A DNA stretch of 64,000 nucleotides. It comes from Undaria pinnatifida. Lineage: Eukaryota > Sar > Phaeophyceae > Laminariales > Alariaceae. A program made the translations under genes and the position numbers. Positions 32,626 to 44,030 of this stretch are shown here, in pieces. The notes beneath the pieces are model-generated. The model searched no databases. It saw only the letters and a program-made list of their open reading frames with translations, and was not told the DNA's origin. Location: positions 14,269,695 to 14,333,694 of the forward strand of contig JABAKD010000012.1 in the NCBI GenBank assembly GCA_012845835.1. The letters are read 5' to 3'. Position 1 is the stretch's first letter; each line of letters starts with the position of its first letter.

Positions 32626-33032
32626 GAAAATATCATGATTTGGGAGTTATTTTGTCACGAAACGTCTTACCGTCGATAATTTGTGTCACGAAGTTGTTGG
32701 ATATCGTCGGTGATTTGTGTCACGTTTTAGGTGAACCCACACTAAAAAATTGAATTTCCAGCTGGCAAAACGAGAAGAAACAAAAACAATGAAGGCCGAG
32801 CAAGAAACCAAACGAACTAGTAGAAAAGTACAGCAAATAAACTAACGCGCGAGAGTATGCCACCGCCAAATTCCAAACATTATCAAGTAAGAGAATTTTC
32901 CCGCACTGCTAGACGCGGGCGCGGTGTCTATGTACCCGCGGCAACGACGTGAACTATGTCATTACTGTGAGTTCTCCCTCACAATTGACACGGTGGTTAC
33001 CATACAGCAGTAGCGAAACCTGTACAAAGAGA

Positions 33033-33039
33033 TATAAAG
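33033..33039 (+). promoter_or_regulatory. TATA-like element before OTU gene
   Basis: TATAAAG lies 29 bp before the ATG at 33068, in an A-rich leader. This is close for a eukaryotic promoter and would give a very short 5' leader. Confidence 0.35.
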
Positions 33040-33067
33040 TAGCAACACAACCCAAGCAAAAGTAACG

Positions 33068-33649
33068 ATGTGCACACAACAGACCATATCGGCAACAAAC
33101 ATCGGTATAAGCACGCGGGGAAAAATACTGGACACAGAAAACAAACAACAAATTGACACCAATGATTCCTCTAACAGCAGCGACAGCAGTACAAACCCAT
33201 CAGACAGCGAAAATGATCAAGACAACAACAGCGGCAACAATAACAATTCTGGTCAATGGTCCATTATTCCCGAGATTGGTGATGGTGCATGTTTATTAAG
33301 ATGTATCTCGCGTCGTGTGCACAACAACCCAGCTTTACATCACATCGTCCGTGCACATATTATTGCCCACATCACAACCAATTTGTACACCGTTATCCCA
33401 GGATCAGGTTTCAACACTTTCCACGACAGCATCTTAGCTGGAGCAAATCAAGAACTTGTGGAAGTCGCTGGATCTCAACCTACTACATATTCGAGTGTTG
33501 AAGAGTATCTCCACTTCATGTCACAGCCTTACGCATATGCTACAAACGTAGAATTAGTTGCTGCCACGCAGTTATACGGAGTGGACTTTCGAATAACTTA
33601 TCACACCGAGCCTCACTCAGCAATATCCCAACCCTCCTCCTCCAAATAA
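33068..33649 (+). CDS. OTU-like cysteine protease domain protein, intronless
   Basis: 193 codons without introns. Residues 1-62 are a Ser/Asn/Asp-rich low-complexity leader. Residues 64-177 resemble an ovarian-tumour (OTU) domain: IIPEIGDGACLLRCIS gives the D-G-x-C motif (D72, C75 as nucleophile), followed by the usual helix (LHHIVRAHIIAHITTN) and the YATNVELVAATQLYGVDFRI block that stands for the conserved EL-A-A region. OTU enzymes remove ubiquitin from proteins. The protein ends about 15 residues after that block; the catalytic His could be H179 or H183, but the usual H-Y context is missing, so the C-terminus may be truncated. Base composition is AT-richer than the spliced genes. Being intronless amid repeats, it may be transposon-borne or transferred. 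AATAAA-type signals lie at 33645 and 33722. Confidence 0.6.
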   Translation: MCTQQTISATNIGISTRGKILDTENKQQIDTNDSSNSSDSSTNPSDSENDQDNNSGNNNNSGQWSIIPEIGDGACLLRCISRRVHNNPALHHIVRAHIIAHITTNLYTVIPGSGFNTFHDSILAGANQELVEVAGSQPTTYSSVEEYLHFMSQPYAYATNVELVAATQLYGVDFRITYHTEPHSAISQPSSSK

Positions 33650-33896
33650 ATGTCTGTGATATCTTATTATATTATCCACATTCTTTCCACTACGCATCCC
33701 TCCGATATACACCTTCTGCATAATAAATACTTCATCTTCATCAGTTGTAGTCATTCGACTTGCGTCGCCCCCGGGAGGCACGTGTCCACCTCCCGAAGGG
33801 GAACCTTGTATCAAGTACCGTTTGGAAATGATGCCAATTTTGTAAATCATCCAGGCGTTGCAGACATTAAGTTTCAACCAAAATTTCCGAAATTCT

Positions 33897-34135
33897 TCCT
33901 CGACATGCGGTATTTTTGCAACTTCTCGCTTGTCTCGCTCGGCATCCGTCCGCGTTCACGTCAACGTATGTGCGGAACGGACGCGGCAGGGCGAGGGGCG
34001 TTGGAGCCGCCCCCCGAAGGCAGCGATCGAACGAAGCTATCTTCGACCGAGAATTCCAGTTCCGCGAATCGCATACTTCGGCCGAGACAATAAAAAACTC
34101 CTGACCGAATCCCTCACACCAAAGAAGGATTTTAT
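33897..34135 (+). repeat. Dispersed repeat X, copy 1
   Basis: About 230 bp. Shares CTTCTCGCTTGTCTCGCTC, GGCAGGGCGAGGGGCGTTGG, GATCGAACGAAGC and GAGAATTCCAGTT with 39980-40195 and, inverted, with 36230-36425. Confidence 0.75.
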
Positions 34136-34139
34136 ATAG

Positions 34140-34415
34140 ATATATATAGGGTATATATACAAGTATCGATTTTTTTAAGAGGATCATTTTTGCTCCCCGA
34201 TGACACCTGGATTCAACCAACGAAAACCAGGCTTATAAGCGGACAATCTACTAGACCACAAAGTCACATTGCTACCATTTTTTTTTTGACAAATAAATAT
34301 ATATCGATTTTTCATGAGGATAATTTTTTTTCGATGACACCCGGATTCGAACCAGCGAAGGCCACCAGGATTATAAGCGGACAGTCTATGTACTAGACCA
34401 CGATATGTCACAGCA
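34140..34415 (-). mobile_element. Two tandem tRNA-like SINE units
   Basis: Two ~130-bp units (about 34160-34290 and 34296-34415). On the minus strand the second shows GTGGTCTAGTA (A box) and GGTTCGAATCCGGGTGTC (B box). Acceptor stems do not pair, so these are tRNA-derived repeats, not tRNA genes. Further copies lie at 35336-35450 and, truncated, 35463-35530. Confidence 0.65.
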
Positions 34416-34445
34416 GCAGTGGTGTATCTACCAGTACTATTTTTT

Positions 34446-35330
34446 CACAAATATTATAAAAAATGAAAATACACTCCAGCTGTGAGATCGAAGATTTCGT
34501 CGAAACTCATCTTTGCAAGCTGTGTGTGATACTCCGATCGCGCGCATTACGAGTTGTGTGTCCTCATTAAGGATATAGGTCGGCGACTCCCCTTACAACT
34601 ACAGTGTAGCTATCAGGGTCAACAGGGTGATTTTAGTCAGTCTGTGCGCTGAAACTATAAAACCCGTTTCTGAGGGGGACAAAATCTGACAGCTGTGGAG
34701 GGAAATGTATCCTTTTATCAAGTGAATCTTGTAAGTCGAATAACCGGTGAGGGGGAGGGGCGGAGTTTTGAAGGACGTGGGGGCCTGGTTTTGATCAAAA
34801 GCGAGCGGGTTTGGAGGGGGGGGGGGGGAAGGGGGGGGCAATTTGTGCATATAAGTTATAATCCTTTCAAGGGGATAAATCTGACGGTTTTGGCACCAGT
34901 TTATTATTGGGGGGGGGGGGGGGTTGGGGCGGGGGTGGGGCGTTTGGGGCAGCTCAATATGTGCGTGGAAACTATACATTATTTTGAGGGGATAAATGTG
35001 ACGGTTTTGGAAATAATGCATCAGTTTATCATGTATATCCTGGGGTAAGTCGTACAATCAGTGAGTAGAGAGAGGGTGGAGTGTTCGAGGGGGTGGGGTT
35101 GGGATGGGTTGGGGGGGGGGAAGGTGGGGGGTGGGGGCGGGGGGGGGGCGGGGGAGGGGGCGAGGTGGGGCGGGGGGGGGGGGGGGGGGGGGGAAGGAAG
35201 GGTTTTAGGTGAGGGGTTTGTTATACGTGTGGTGCTAGGTCTAGGCGATGGTGTGGGTGGTGGGGAAGAAGGGGGCGTTCGGGGCGGGGGGGGGGGGAAA
35301 GCAGCGGCATGGATGGCTCTCGAAAGATAC
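34446..35330 (-). repeat. C-rich composite repeat, inverted copy
   Basis: Begins with ACACTCCAGCTGTGAGATCG and runs in reverse order through the blocks of 24880-25405, including long G runs at 34909, 35100-35200 and 35288. Ends with GGTGCTAGGTCTAGGCGATG and a GGCATGGATGGCTCT block. The middle has extra direct repeats of GGGGATAAATCTGACGGTTT (34876 and 34990). Confidence 0.75.
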
Positions 35331-35335
35331 AAATA

Positions 35336-35540
35336 TATATCAATTGTTTTGTGATAAATTTTTTTTCATATGACCCCTGGATTCAACCAACGAAAACCAG
35401 GCTTATAAACGGACAGTCAATCTACTAGAAGACCACAAAGTCACATTGATATCTATCTATTATTTTTTTCATGGGAATAATTTTTTTTTCCCCGATGACA
35501 CCGGGATTGGAACCGACGAGAAGACCTTGCGGCTTATAGT
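35336..35540 (-). mobile_element. tRNA-like SINE units, copies 3 and 4 (second truncated)
   Basis: GACCCCTGGATTCAACCAAC with GAAAACCAGGCTTATAAACG matches 34200-34250. A second, shorter piece with CCCCGATGACACCGGGATTG follows at 35490. Confidence 0.6.
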
Positions 35541-35544
35541 ACAT

Positions 35545-35932
35545 TGTTAAGGTATTGGTGGGGTATTAGTCTGTTTGACCACTTGCAAAAGGTTAACCAA
35601 TAGCTTACCCAAACTAAGCCTTATAACACTTTCCCCCCCTGAAACGGCTGGATAGCAGGTCGGCCGGGTATACGGGCGGACCTGTCAATATCCAAGCGGT
35701 TTCATTTCCTCCTGTGGGTATACCGGGGAGAGTATTTTTCAAGTTCGACATGGGGAAATCTGAAAAAGTTTATTATGTGGATGGTGGGATTTGAACCCAC
35801 GACCCAAAAAACCCATGGTCTGTCGACGACGCCATTTGTTAAGGTATTTGTGGGGTTTTAGTCTGTTTGGCCACTTGCAAAATGTTAATCAATAATAGCT
35901 TACCCAAACTAAGCCTTATAACAACATACCGG
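35545..35932 (-). mobile_element. Repeat Y: 90-bp direct repeats flanking a tRNA-like core, copy 1
   Basis: The block TTGTTAAGGTATT...AACTAAGCCTTATAACA is present at both ends (35547-35632 and 35836-35932). The core has an imperfect inverted pair around GGTCGGCCGGGTATACGG and a tRNA T-arm-like GGATTTGAACCCACGACCC (minus strand). The whole arrangement recurs at 40549-40935. Confidence 0.7.
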
Positions 35933-36144
35933 TACTATTATACTACACCAGGTTTGTACATACTATCAGGTACTACGCTGTTGGATCACAATGCACGCCC
36001 AGCTCAGCTCAGTCCGGCTATATATAGCCCAGCAGCGCAGCGTAGCGCCGTGCGGAGCCGTGCGGTGCAGTGCCGTGCCCTTCGCTACGGTGCTGTGTCG
36101 TGCCCCCTTCACATGTTTTCAGTTCCTTGCCTTGCGCGAGCGTA

Positions 36145-36166
36145 GCGGGCGGCGTCAGCCGCCCGC
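36145..36166. repeat. GC hairpin GCGGGCGGC/GCCGCCCGC
   Basis: Perfect 9-bp arms with loop GTCA, next to a degenerate GC-rich repeat (35990-36100). A related, unpaired GCCGCCCGCGGAC block occurs near 56343. Confidence 0.7.
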
Positions 36167-36229
36167 GGAGCGGAGCCCTTGTAAATATTACATATATATA
36201 TGAGGATTCTTGTTTTTTGAGGGGACAGG

Positions 36230-36425
36230 GATTTGGTCAGGATTTTTTTTTCGTCTCGGCCTCAGTATGGGATTCTCGGAACTAGAATTTCTCGGTGAAA
36301 TCGCTTCGTTCGAGCGCCGTCTTCGGGGGGCGGCTCCAATGCCCCTCGCCCTGCCTTATCCGTTCCGCACCTCGACGTGAAGGCGGATGGGGGCTGAGCG
36401 AGATAATCGAGAAGTTGCAACAATT
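36230..36425 (-). repeat. Dispersed repeat X, inverted copy
   Basis: Reverse complement of the blocks at 33897-34100 and 39980-40170: CTAGAATTTCTCGGTGAAAT, TTCGTTCGAGCGCCGT and CCAATGCCCCTCGCCCTGCC. The sequence to 37085 holds short A/T-rich repeats around TTGACGTCTGCAG but no gene. Confidence 0.7.
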
Positions 36426-37089
36426 TTGAGGAGGTAATCTCGAGGCTTCGGTTGTATCTTGACGTCTGCAGCGTCTGCAGAACGTGATGATTTTCAAAAT
36501 TGGCATCATTTCCAAACGGTAGTTACTAAATTTTTGAACTTTGCGGTGTTATACTCTCGAGCGTTTGTTTTGCTTGACGTCTGCAGAGCTTAAACGAATA
36601 AAACACGGAAAATTGTTTTATTAAATGGAATTTGAAATGGCATAATTTCCAAATTGACATAATATGCAAACTCTTCTCCCAGGAACCCTGATATAGGCTT
36701 TTCGGGGTCGCATAAGCGACGAAGAGGTGACAATGCGGGCAAGAATTCCATGAAACAAAAAGGAAAAGGAAAACAAACGATAATAAGAGTTGTGAAGAAT
36801 GCGATGCAAGAAGATTAGAAAGGCTGCAAGACGAACAAGATACGTCCGCAAGAACGCGTGTTTTACCAGTAATAGTCGATCGCTCTAATTCGACCTTTTA
36901 TATTGCGTTTGGTGCTGTTTAAGTGTATATTATTTTGAGCGTGCTTGGTCTGCACGTCAACCTGATATAGGCTCAAAATTGTTTTTTTGCGTGACCTGTC
37001 ATGCAAATAACGTTTACAGAGCTCGAAAGAATAAAATATGGGAAAGAGTTTTTTTAAATGTTATTTTAAATGGCATCATTTGAGTCTTA

Positions 37090-37314
37090 CTACGGTAGCC
37101 CCCCCAACTATTCTTGAACGAAATCACCGGTTTTGAAATCAGCTCCCGGCCGTATCTCCTGAGATACAGCGCCTCTGGCCACCCCGACCTCATCGTTCGA
37201 TAGCTCTTTGCAAACAAGAAAATACATGAAGATATTTTTTTCATCGCATCCTTTCTGATGTCGAGCAGCCATGAAACGTTCGTCAAATAATCGCTGGTTT
37301 GGAGTGAGGGCTAG
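37090..37314. mobile_element. MITE copy 1 (225 bp)
   Basis: Begins CTACGGTAGCCCCCCC and ends GTGAGGGCTAG, a degraded inverted match. The interior is closely related to the copy nested in the copia element at 47508-47742, sharing AGCTCCCGGCCGTAT and TTTGCAAACAAGAAAATA. No coding capacity. Confidence 0.7.
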
Positions 37315-37479
37315 TCATTTCCAAATTGACATCATTTGCAAACTCACAGCTGACGTGTTAAAATTTTCAGGCTTGAGTTTGTGTTCAGACGAAAATAAAA
37401 ACAGGCCATTTTTGTCTGATCGTACATTGGCCGGATTCATACACAATGTAGGCGTTACCCGGGCACGATAGGGTCACAT

Positions 37480-38600
37480 CACGGGATCGAAATCCATCCA
37501 CACATCTACAACTCCGACAATCCGGGGACGAACATGAATATCATGCGGGTTGATACCTCCCCACAGAGTGTGCAAATCCCAGCCCCACCGGCTGATCTCT
37601 GATTGACGGGGTTTTTATGTTGAGCCAGCTCCACCTCGGGAGGATAGGGTCCCATCCCCGGTCCAGAGGTCATTCCATATCCCTAAACTTCTACCAACCG
37701 GGGAAGAAAATCGAGCTTTCCCGGGTCGACACAGCCCCATACCGTGAGGAAACTCCGATCCCGTTGGCAAATCACTGATTGGTTCGAGCTCCACAGCGCT
37801 GTCCTAGGCGGATAGAGGCCCATGAATGGGGGGCATTTCCGTCGCACACGGGAAAGATAAGGCACCATCCCCGGTTCATAAACCCCCCGAATCTCTACAG
37901 CTCCACAGACGCGGGAACAATAACGATGACCTCCTGTGTCGACACCGCCCCGCACGGCGTGGAACCCCAACCATAGTCGCTTACCGCTGATTGGCTGGGG
38001 CTCGGACATGAGGGCAGCGCCACCACGGGAGGATAGAGTCCCATGCCTGTTTCAGAAATACTGACAAACCGGGGGACGATAACAGATTTCCCCCGCGGGT
38101 CGACACAGCCCCGCATAATGGTGTGACAATCATCTATTCACATTGGCTTATCGTTGATTGGCTGTGCAGCTCGTGGAGCCAGAGATACCCGGGGAGGGTA
38201 GTATAGGCCAGCCATTGGGGAGGGAGTGTTCCGACGCACCCGATGAGGATAGGGCTCCATCCCCTTTCCAGAAATCCTTCCATACCTCATCAACTCCAAC
38301 AAACCGGGGACGAAAACCGACTTCTCCCGAGTCGACACCACACCGCACGGTGTGGAATCCCTCGCTAGCTGAATGAGGTTCGTATACAACGCCAGCACCA
38401 CAGAATAGGGTCCAACCCCCGGTTTAGAAATCCTTCAAGGTATTTACAATTAAAGCCAAAATGGGGCAACTCGCACTGCTGAATTTTTATTCGTATGCCC
38501 CAAGCCCGGTACGCGGACATTTCATTTGACCCTCTGCCTCGATTCTGCCCCGCACAGTGTAACCCAACCTCCGGGTATTCGATTGATCGGCTCGGCTGGG
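37480..38600 (-). repeat. Degenerate tandem repeat, units ~165-230 bp
   Basis: About five units contain GGATAG(A/G)G(T/G)CCCAT, an (A/C)AACCGGGG(A/G)A block and GGGTCGACAC(A/C)(G/C)CCCC. The minus strand stays largely open and gives related peptides such as GCVDPGK followed by a (V/L)PR(L/F)V block. It may be a decayed coding repeat; no domain is recognised. Confidence 0.6.
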
Positions 38601-38790
38601 GTTCGGAGATAGAGGAAACCACCACAAGAAGTTCAGCAAGTTTAATTACTATCATCTCGTACTGGCCTTTGATTAAAGAAGTTATGCATGGACCAATTGC
38701 ATAATTCAATCCAGATCGAGTCCGAGATCGGTACAACTTGCTTGGGTATCATAATATATAGCAGCAGTAATAAAGCTAATCCCCTTCACT

Positions 38791-39130
38791 TGTTTTTTTT
38801 TCCCCATTTCATTTATTATTATGCTCGCACTACTCTCGACCTCCCAGTAGCATAACTCAGATCCGGGGTCATATAACGGGCCCTCCTCCCCCCTCCCCAC
38901 TACGGTACATGCCTTAATTTTTATCGCGAGAATAATTCAGCATTTTCTTCCCTCGTCGATTTGCGTCGAACTGTACCTACCCACGCTGCAAGGCGTTTTC
39001 AGCATTTAGTTGATATATTTTTTCCCATTCTGCATATAAATAAAGTCGAAGATCACAACGGTGGGAATCGAACGCAAGGACCAACACTACGTAGTATCAT
39101 TCGAGAGTAACCACTAGACCATCGGGGCGA
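38791..39130 (-). mobile_element. tRNA-derived SINE, family 2, copy 2
   Basis: Same plan as 29576-29907. Minus-strand head A box TGGTCTAGTGGTTACTC and B box GCGTTCGATTCCC; body with TATGACCCCGGATCTGAGTT and a T-rich left end (A tail on the minus strand). Confidence 0.75.
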
Positions 39131-39139
39131 CTGGATCTG

Positions 39140-39975
39140 TATAGCCCACTAGAGATGATCAATCAGCAATCAGCGGGAAAAGGAGCACGTCAAGTGGGAA
39201 GCAGCACAAAATCATGTGTCAGTTACGTATACCAACAAGACCGTTTGCACTTGACCGGCAAACGACCACAGCAACGGGTCAGGCACCACAGCAACAACAA
39301 AGCACGCCTTCCACACTGCCTATACTTCTCCAAATAAAGGGTCTTCTCGGGGAAAATATCCACCAAACGATGCGATACCGGAACGAATGCATGCCACTGG
39401 TTTCTTCCGTGGATACCGTGTACTTACGACCTTCTCGTGGCGCAGCTTCACAACAGGAACGATTTTCCCCCTTGTTTTTTGCGTTAAAAGGTTATTCCCT
39501 GTTTTTTGGTACACCCTTCCCCAATGTCATAAGTCAGACAAGAAGCGTGTGTGTAATAGAGCATCAATGTGTGTGCTCTTACTCATACCTACATCATTGC
39601 TTGCACGAGTAAAACTCTGTCGATGTGCCCGAACTCGTATAATACCACCCTCGAAGCCGGGGACGTAGCCACTCGCAATGCTGCTGTGTGGCTATTTCTG
39701 GAGCGGTAATCGTAACCACTACCTCCTCGTTTTAGTAATGCGTGCGGTTGCCACGTCTATCCATGTACGTACGTACCTATCGAAATTCAATAAATAAATG
39801 CACTACTATGATACCTACCGCGGTACCATGGGGATTTTTTTACAGTAAATATTCTTTGTTTTGGGACAAAATGTGACGTCAGTTTAGAAATAATGCCTTG
39901 CCAAGTTTTATTTCGTCAACCCCTCCATACATTAAGATCCGAAGAATAACTGGAGAGTATTATACCGTTCAAAAT
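39140..39975. other. No gene recognised
   Basis: Mixed sequence with a 132-codon open frame from 39214 without domain or splice support. Confidence 0.45.
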
Positions 39976-39979
39976 ACAT

Positions 39980-40195
39980 TTTTTTGCGCACTTCTAACTC
40001 GTTGTCTCGCTCAGCCCCCAAATGCGTTCACGTCGAGGAAGGTGTGGAACGGATAAGGCAGGGCGAGGGCCGTTGGAGCCGTCCCCCAATAACGGCGCTC
40101 GAACGAAGCGATTTCACCGAGAAATTCCAGTTTCGAGAATGCCATACTGAGGCCGAGGCGAAAAAAACTCCAGACCAAATCCCCGTCCCCTCATA
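39980..40195 (+). repeat. Dispersed repeat X, copy 3
   Basis: Shares CGTTGTCTCGCTCAGCCCCC, GGCAGGGCGAGGGCCGTTGG and CACCGAGAAATTCCAGTTTC with the other two copies. Confidence 0.75.
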
Positions 40196-40548
40196 AAAAA
40201 GAATCGTTATATATATAGATATTATATACATCCACCAATTCGGGGGCGTACTCAACCACAACTCGGGCTCAACTGCACGCTCCCGTGAGCATAGATCATC
40301 CTAAAATCTTCGAAGGTCTCATCGAAAGTTTTGTGGCCTTGTCCGGAGCAGTGCAGGTTCGCGTAGAGTTGCTTGTATCTCGATATTGAACGCCAATCGC
40401 GACACAATTTTCAACGGCGAGACAACGATTTTATTTTTATTTTTCCAGCAGCAGCGCCCATGATACCCTGTATCTATCGCATGTGCTCTGGGCTCTCTCG
40501 ATGAGTGCTTTATTCACATTAAACTGATGTTGAAGAATATTTTCACCC

Positions 40549-40935
40549 ATTGTTAAGGAATTATTAGTGGGGTATTAGTCCGTTCGACCACTTGCAAAAG
40601 GTGAACCAATAGCTTACCCAAACTAAGCCTTATAACACTATCCCCCCCTGAAACGGCGGGATAACAGGTCGGCCGGATATATATACGTGCCGACCTGTCA
40701 ATTAGCCAAGCCGTTTCATTACCTGGGTATACCGGAGATAATATTTTTCAAGTTCGACATGGGGAAAGTCCGAAAAAGTTCATTATGGTGGATGTGGGAA
40801 TTGAACCCACGACCCAAAAACCCTCTGTCGACGACGCCATTTGTTAAGGAATTATTAGTGGGGTATTAGTCTGTTTGACCACTTGCACAAGGTTAACCAA
40901 TCAATAGCTTACCCAAACTAAGCCTTATAACACCG
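40549..40935 (-). mobile_element. Repeat Y, copy 2
   Basis: Same direct-repeat/core/direct-repeat plan as 35545-35932. The T-arm-like GGAATTGAACCCACGACCC is at 40796. The matching ends suggest one mobile unit of about 390 bp. Confidence 0.7.
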
Positions 40936-40939
40936 TCTA

Positions 40940-41625
40940 CATCCATCACAGCCAGTGCGCGTGCCGATACCTCCTAGAGAGACGAGCGCTGTGGTGATAT
41001 ACAAAATTCGAGATGACACTTGTCAGTAACCAGTGTCGTCGTTACTTGATAATATTAACAGGCCATATGGCATACATTGCGAGTTGTTCGTACAACAGAC
41101 ATTTATTATAGGTCTGTTAGATGTCATTCATCGATGCAGTATTTAGCATGCACAGAAAAGCCTCAGCAGTAATATTTTGGACACATGATGCACAGCAATT
41201 TTCAGGCTAATCTTGAAAGACGCGTGCTACGACGGAGGTGCACCAACCATTGTGTTATTTCTCAGGTTCCTCAATGTGGGAGCCTAAGACATGTATTGTC
41301 TGAACCCAAAAACTGATTTGGAGAACATAAAACTGCTACCGGATTAAAAGTCCCATGGCCTAGATATAGAACAAGAATCATGAAAAAAAAAATGGCGCTT
41401 TTTTCCGACGATAGTATTATTATAGTATTAGTAGGTTAAGGACCCCCGTCATTCAGAAAACATTTTCGCCAAAAAAAGGTATACCTCTATCGTTACACGT
41501 GTCTCAAACACAATACGTACAAGGATCGGGCCCTCCACACTTGTTGCTCAAAAAGGACGTGACGTGACTAGGAGAAGGGGAAGGTAATGGACGGTACCAA
41601 GAGGTTGAGGTGCTACATGTAACTG
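40940..41625. other. No gene recognised
   Basis: No coding, RNA or repeat signal seen. Confidence 0.45.
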
Positions 41626-41633
41626 AAACATAA

Positions 41634-42669
41634 GTTTTCTAGGAATTTGAAAAGTACGAAAAAAAACCAACGGCTTCGATGCGAGATGCGGGTTGACAAC
41701 AAAATTACACATACCAACGTAGCTGCTGCCCAGCGACGCCCTGCTGCTGCTGCTTCTGCATATGTACGTGCTCTGTGCTCTACGGCAATCATGCGAAGGC
41801 TGCCCAATGACGCCACTGTGCGGGCGGGCAATCGCGGGTTGTCCCGCTTCTGCTGCTGCTGCACGCATACGTCACGTAGATTAATGCTGGTTTCTTGCTC
41901 ACACGATGTTTTCATTCGCCCGGAGTAATTGCGGGTTGTCCTGGCCAACAACATTACTGTTAGGTTCGAAACCCAAAAGAACAAACCCTTGCAAAAAAAA
42001 ATGCAGATCTGGGCCCATTTGGGCCATTTTGGGTCCTGTTTTTTCGAAGTTGATTATGTTTTGGGATCGGGGGAATAGAAATACGTCAGAACACCTTACT
42101 GCGTTGGGAGGGTATCCTATGACTGAGCAGGCAGACGGGAAGAGACGAAGCCAATATTTGCCGACAACCGTTTGGTGAATACAAACTCACCGAGAGGCAA
42201 ATACTTTTGCAAAGAGTGTAGGAGAGATTGAAAAGCCGGCTGATCAGAATCGGGCCGATCCAAAAAGCATTCCCACAACGTTCCACACTTCGATTGGGTT
42301 CGCGTCCACAGGTTATTCAGATGATCAAAACATAATTGGGTTTGAAATTGCTTGCGAGAACCCAAGTAATAAAAAATTGGTTTTGATGTGGAAATAGATT
42401 CCTAGGAATTTGAAAAGTACGATAAAAACAAACGGCTTCGATGCGAGATGTGGGTTGGCAAAAACATTATTACACGTACCAACGTAGCTAGCTGCTGCCC
42501 AACGACGCCCTGTTATGCAGCTTGTTCATATGTGCTTTGTGCTCTACGGCAATCATTCGAAGGCTGCCTAATGACGCCACCGGGGGGGCATTTGCAGGTT
42601 GTCCCGCTTCTGCTACTGCACGCATATGCCACGTAAATTTATTCTGGTTTCTTGCTCACGCGATGTGTA
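41634..42669 (+). repeat. Pair of ~270-bp direct repeats flanking ~490 bp
   Basis: The segment 41634-41907 recurs at 42398-42669: CTAGGAATTTGAAAAGTACG, GGCTTCGATGCGAGATG, CTCTACGGCAATCAT and GGTTTCTTGCTCAC. The layout resembles a terminal-repeat element in miniature, but TG/CA ends, primer site and target duplication were not found, so a local duplication is equally possible. Confidence 0.6.
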
Positions 42670-42699
42670 AGCTTTCAAAAGCCACGCGGAGCTGAAGGG

Positions 42700-43850
42700 A
42701 GTTAAGTGTACTGTTTTGAGGGCAGGGCGAATTGTCCCGCTTGCACGGGAGCGTTCACACGCCATACTCGCTAGGCATATCTGGTACATGTAGTACGTAC
42801 TACTACTGGTACATTGAGAGGGGCCGTCTTCAATATCCCTCCGGAACCGGTAGCATATAGGTTCTTAAATCCATTCAAAAGATGTAGCTAATTTAGCTAT
42901 ACAGGCTACATAGGACCATGTGTTTATACCCTGGAATTATATCGGTTAGTACCGCTGTTTGAGAGTCCATTCCAAGGGTCATTTTCTTTATTGCTTACAC
43001 CGAATTCTAAGGGTCTTTGTCTTTGAGCTATGAGCAGATGCACACGCGCATTGCCCCCATGTGCTCACTCCACTTTGCTCACCATCAGCTCTCGTCTGCT
43101 GAGGTTATTATTCAATCAATATCGGCCTGGGATCGCCAACCATCTTCTCCTTTTATTTGAAGCTCTTCTACAGGCACATTTTATCGCGGGTCTGCGTTTA
43201 GCCTCTCATATTACACAGGCTGTACCTTGATCAGGTCATCCGAAAGCGAGCCTACGCAAGCGTATATCAGCTAGGAGCTGACACACGCTACGCACCGCCG
43301 CCTAAAAGCTAATAGGTTATGAGCCTCGAACAAGACATATATCTACTGAATTTGCGATACCTACAATACCGGCCCGCTCTTAAGAAATTAACTCTCACGA
43401 ATCTCAGCCTGAAACGCAAAGCAAAAGAGAAAGCCCTCAATCACCCTGAGTTTGAACAAAGTTGACCCCTTGACCTGGATTGGGAGCTGTTTACGGCGGT
43501 GGAAGCGGGCGCTGTGATAATCTAATCGGGGATCGAAATAAGAAAGTGAAATATAAAAAAATGTGCTTTCGCGCGCGCCTAGAACAAAAAAGTCAGCCTG
43601 AGCCCGATTTTCAGGTGTCTTGTAAGAAGGCCTGTACTGTACGCATCATAACAAAACGCTCGGTTTGTGCCAGGTTGCTGTGCCCGTAAGTAAAGAACAG
43701 AGGCAGGCATTGCAGTATGATTATCGTGAAAATAACGGTTTAACCTGCAAAGCACACATGCAAGAGGTCCCAGGCATGCAAATATATATGCTGTTCAGGG
43801 CAAATACGTCGGCTTATACCGTAGGGAACCTTGAGCGTTCAACCAAGGTA
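42700..43850. other. No gene recognised
   Basis: Only short frames, and no repeat family recognised. Confidence 0.45.
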
Positions 43851-43864
43851 TGTATGGGAACGGT

Positions 43865-44030
43865 AGCTCAGCCAGATTAAGCTCAGCCAGATAAAGCTCA
43901 GCTGGATCGCATGGCCTTTGCCATGCAATAGACAGTAGTGGCCCCTCAGTAGTGCCGGTATTTCCGGCTGAAAAAAACGGCGCTATTCAGAATACTGCCG
44001 GCACAGGCCCTATTGAGGGGCTGGTATTCC
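43865..44030 (+). repeat. GCTCAGCCAGAT(T/A)AA triplication and diverged CCGGCAC words
   Basis: Three GCTCAGC(C/T)(A/G)GAT words at 43867-43910 are followed by a diverged cluster of CCGGTATT, CGGCGCTATT and CCGGCACAGG words related to the CCGGCACTAT family. Confidence 0.5.

Noticed and set aside
34320-34410. Possible tRNA gene on minus strand
   Set aside because: B-box-like sequence is good, but the acceptor stem does not pair and tandem relatives indicate SINE units.
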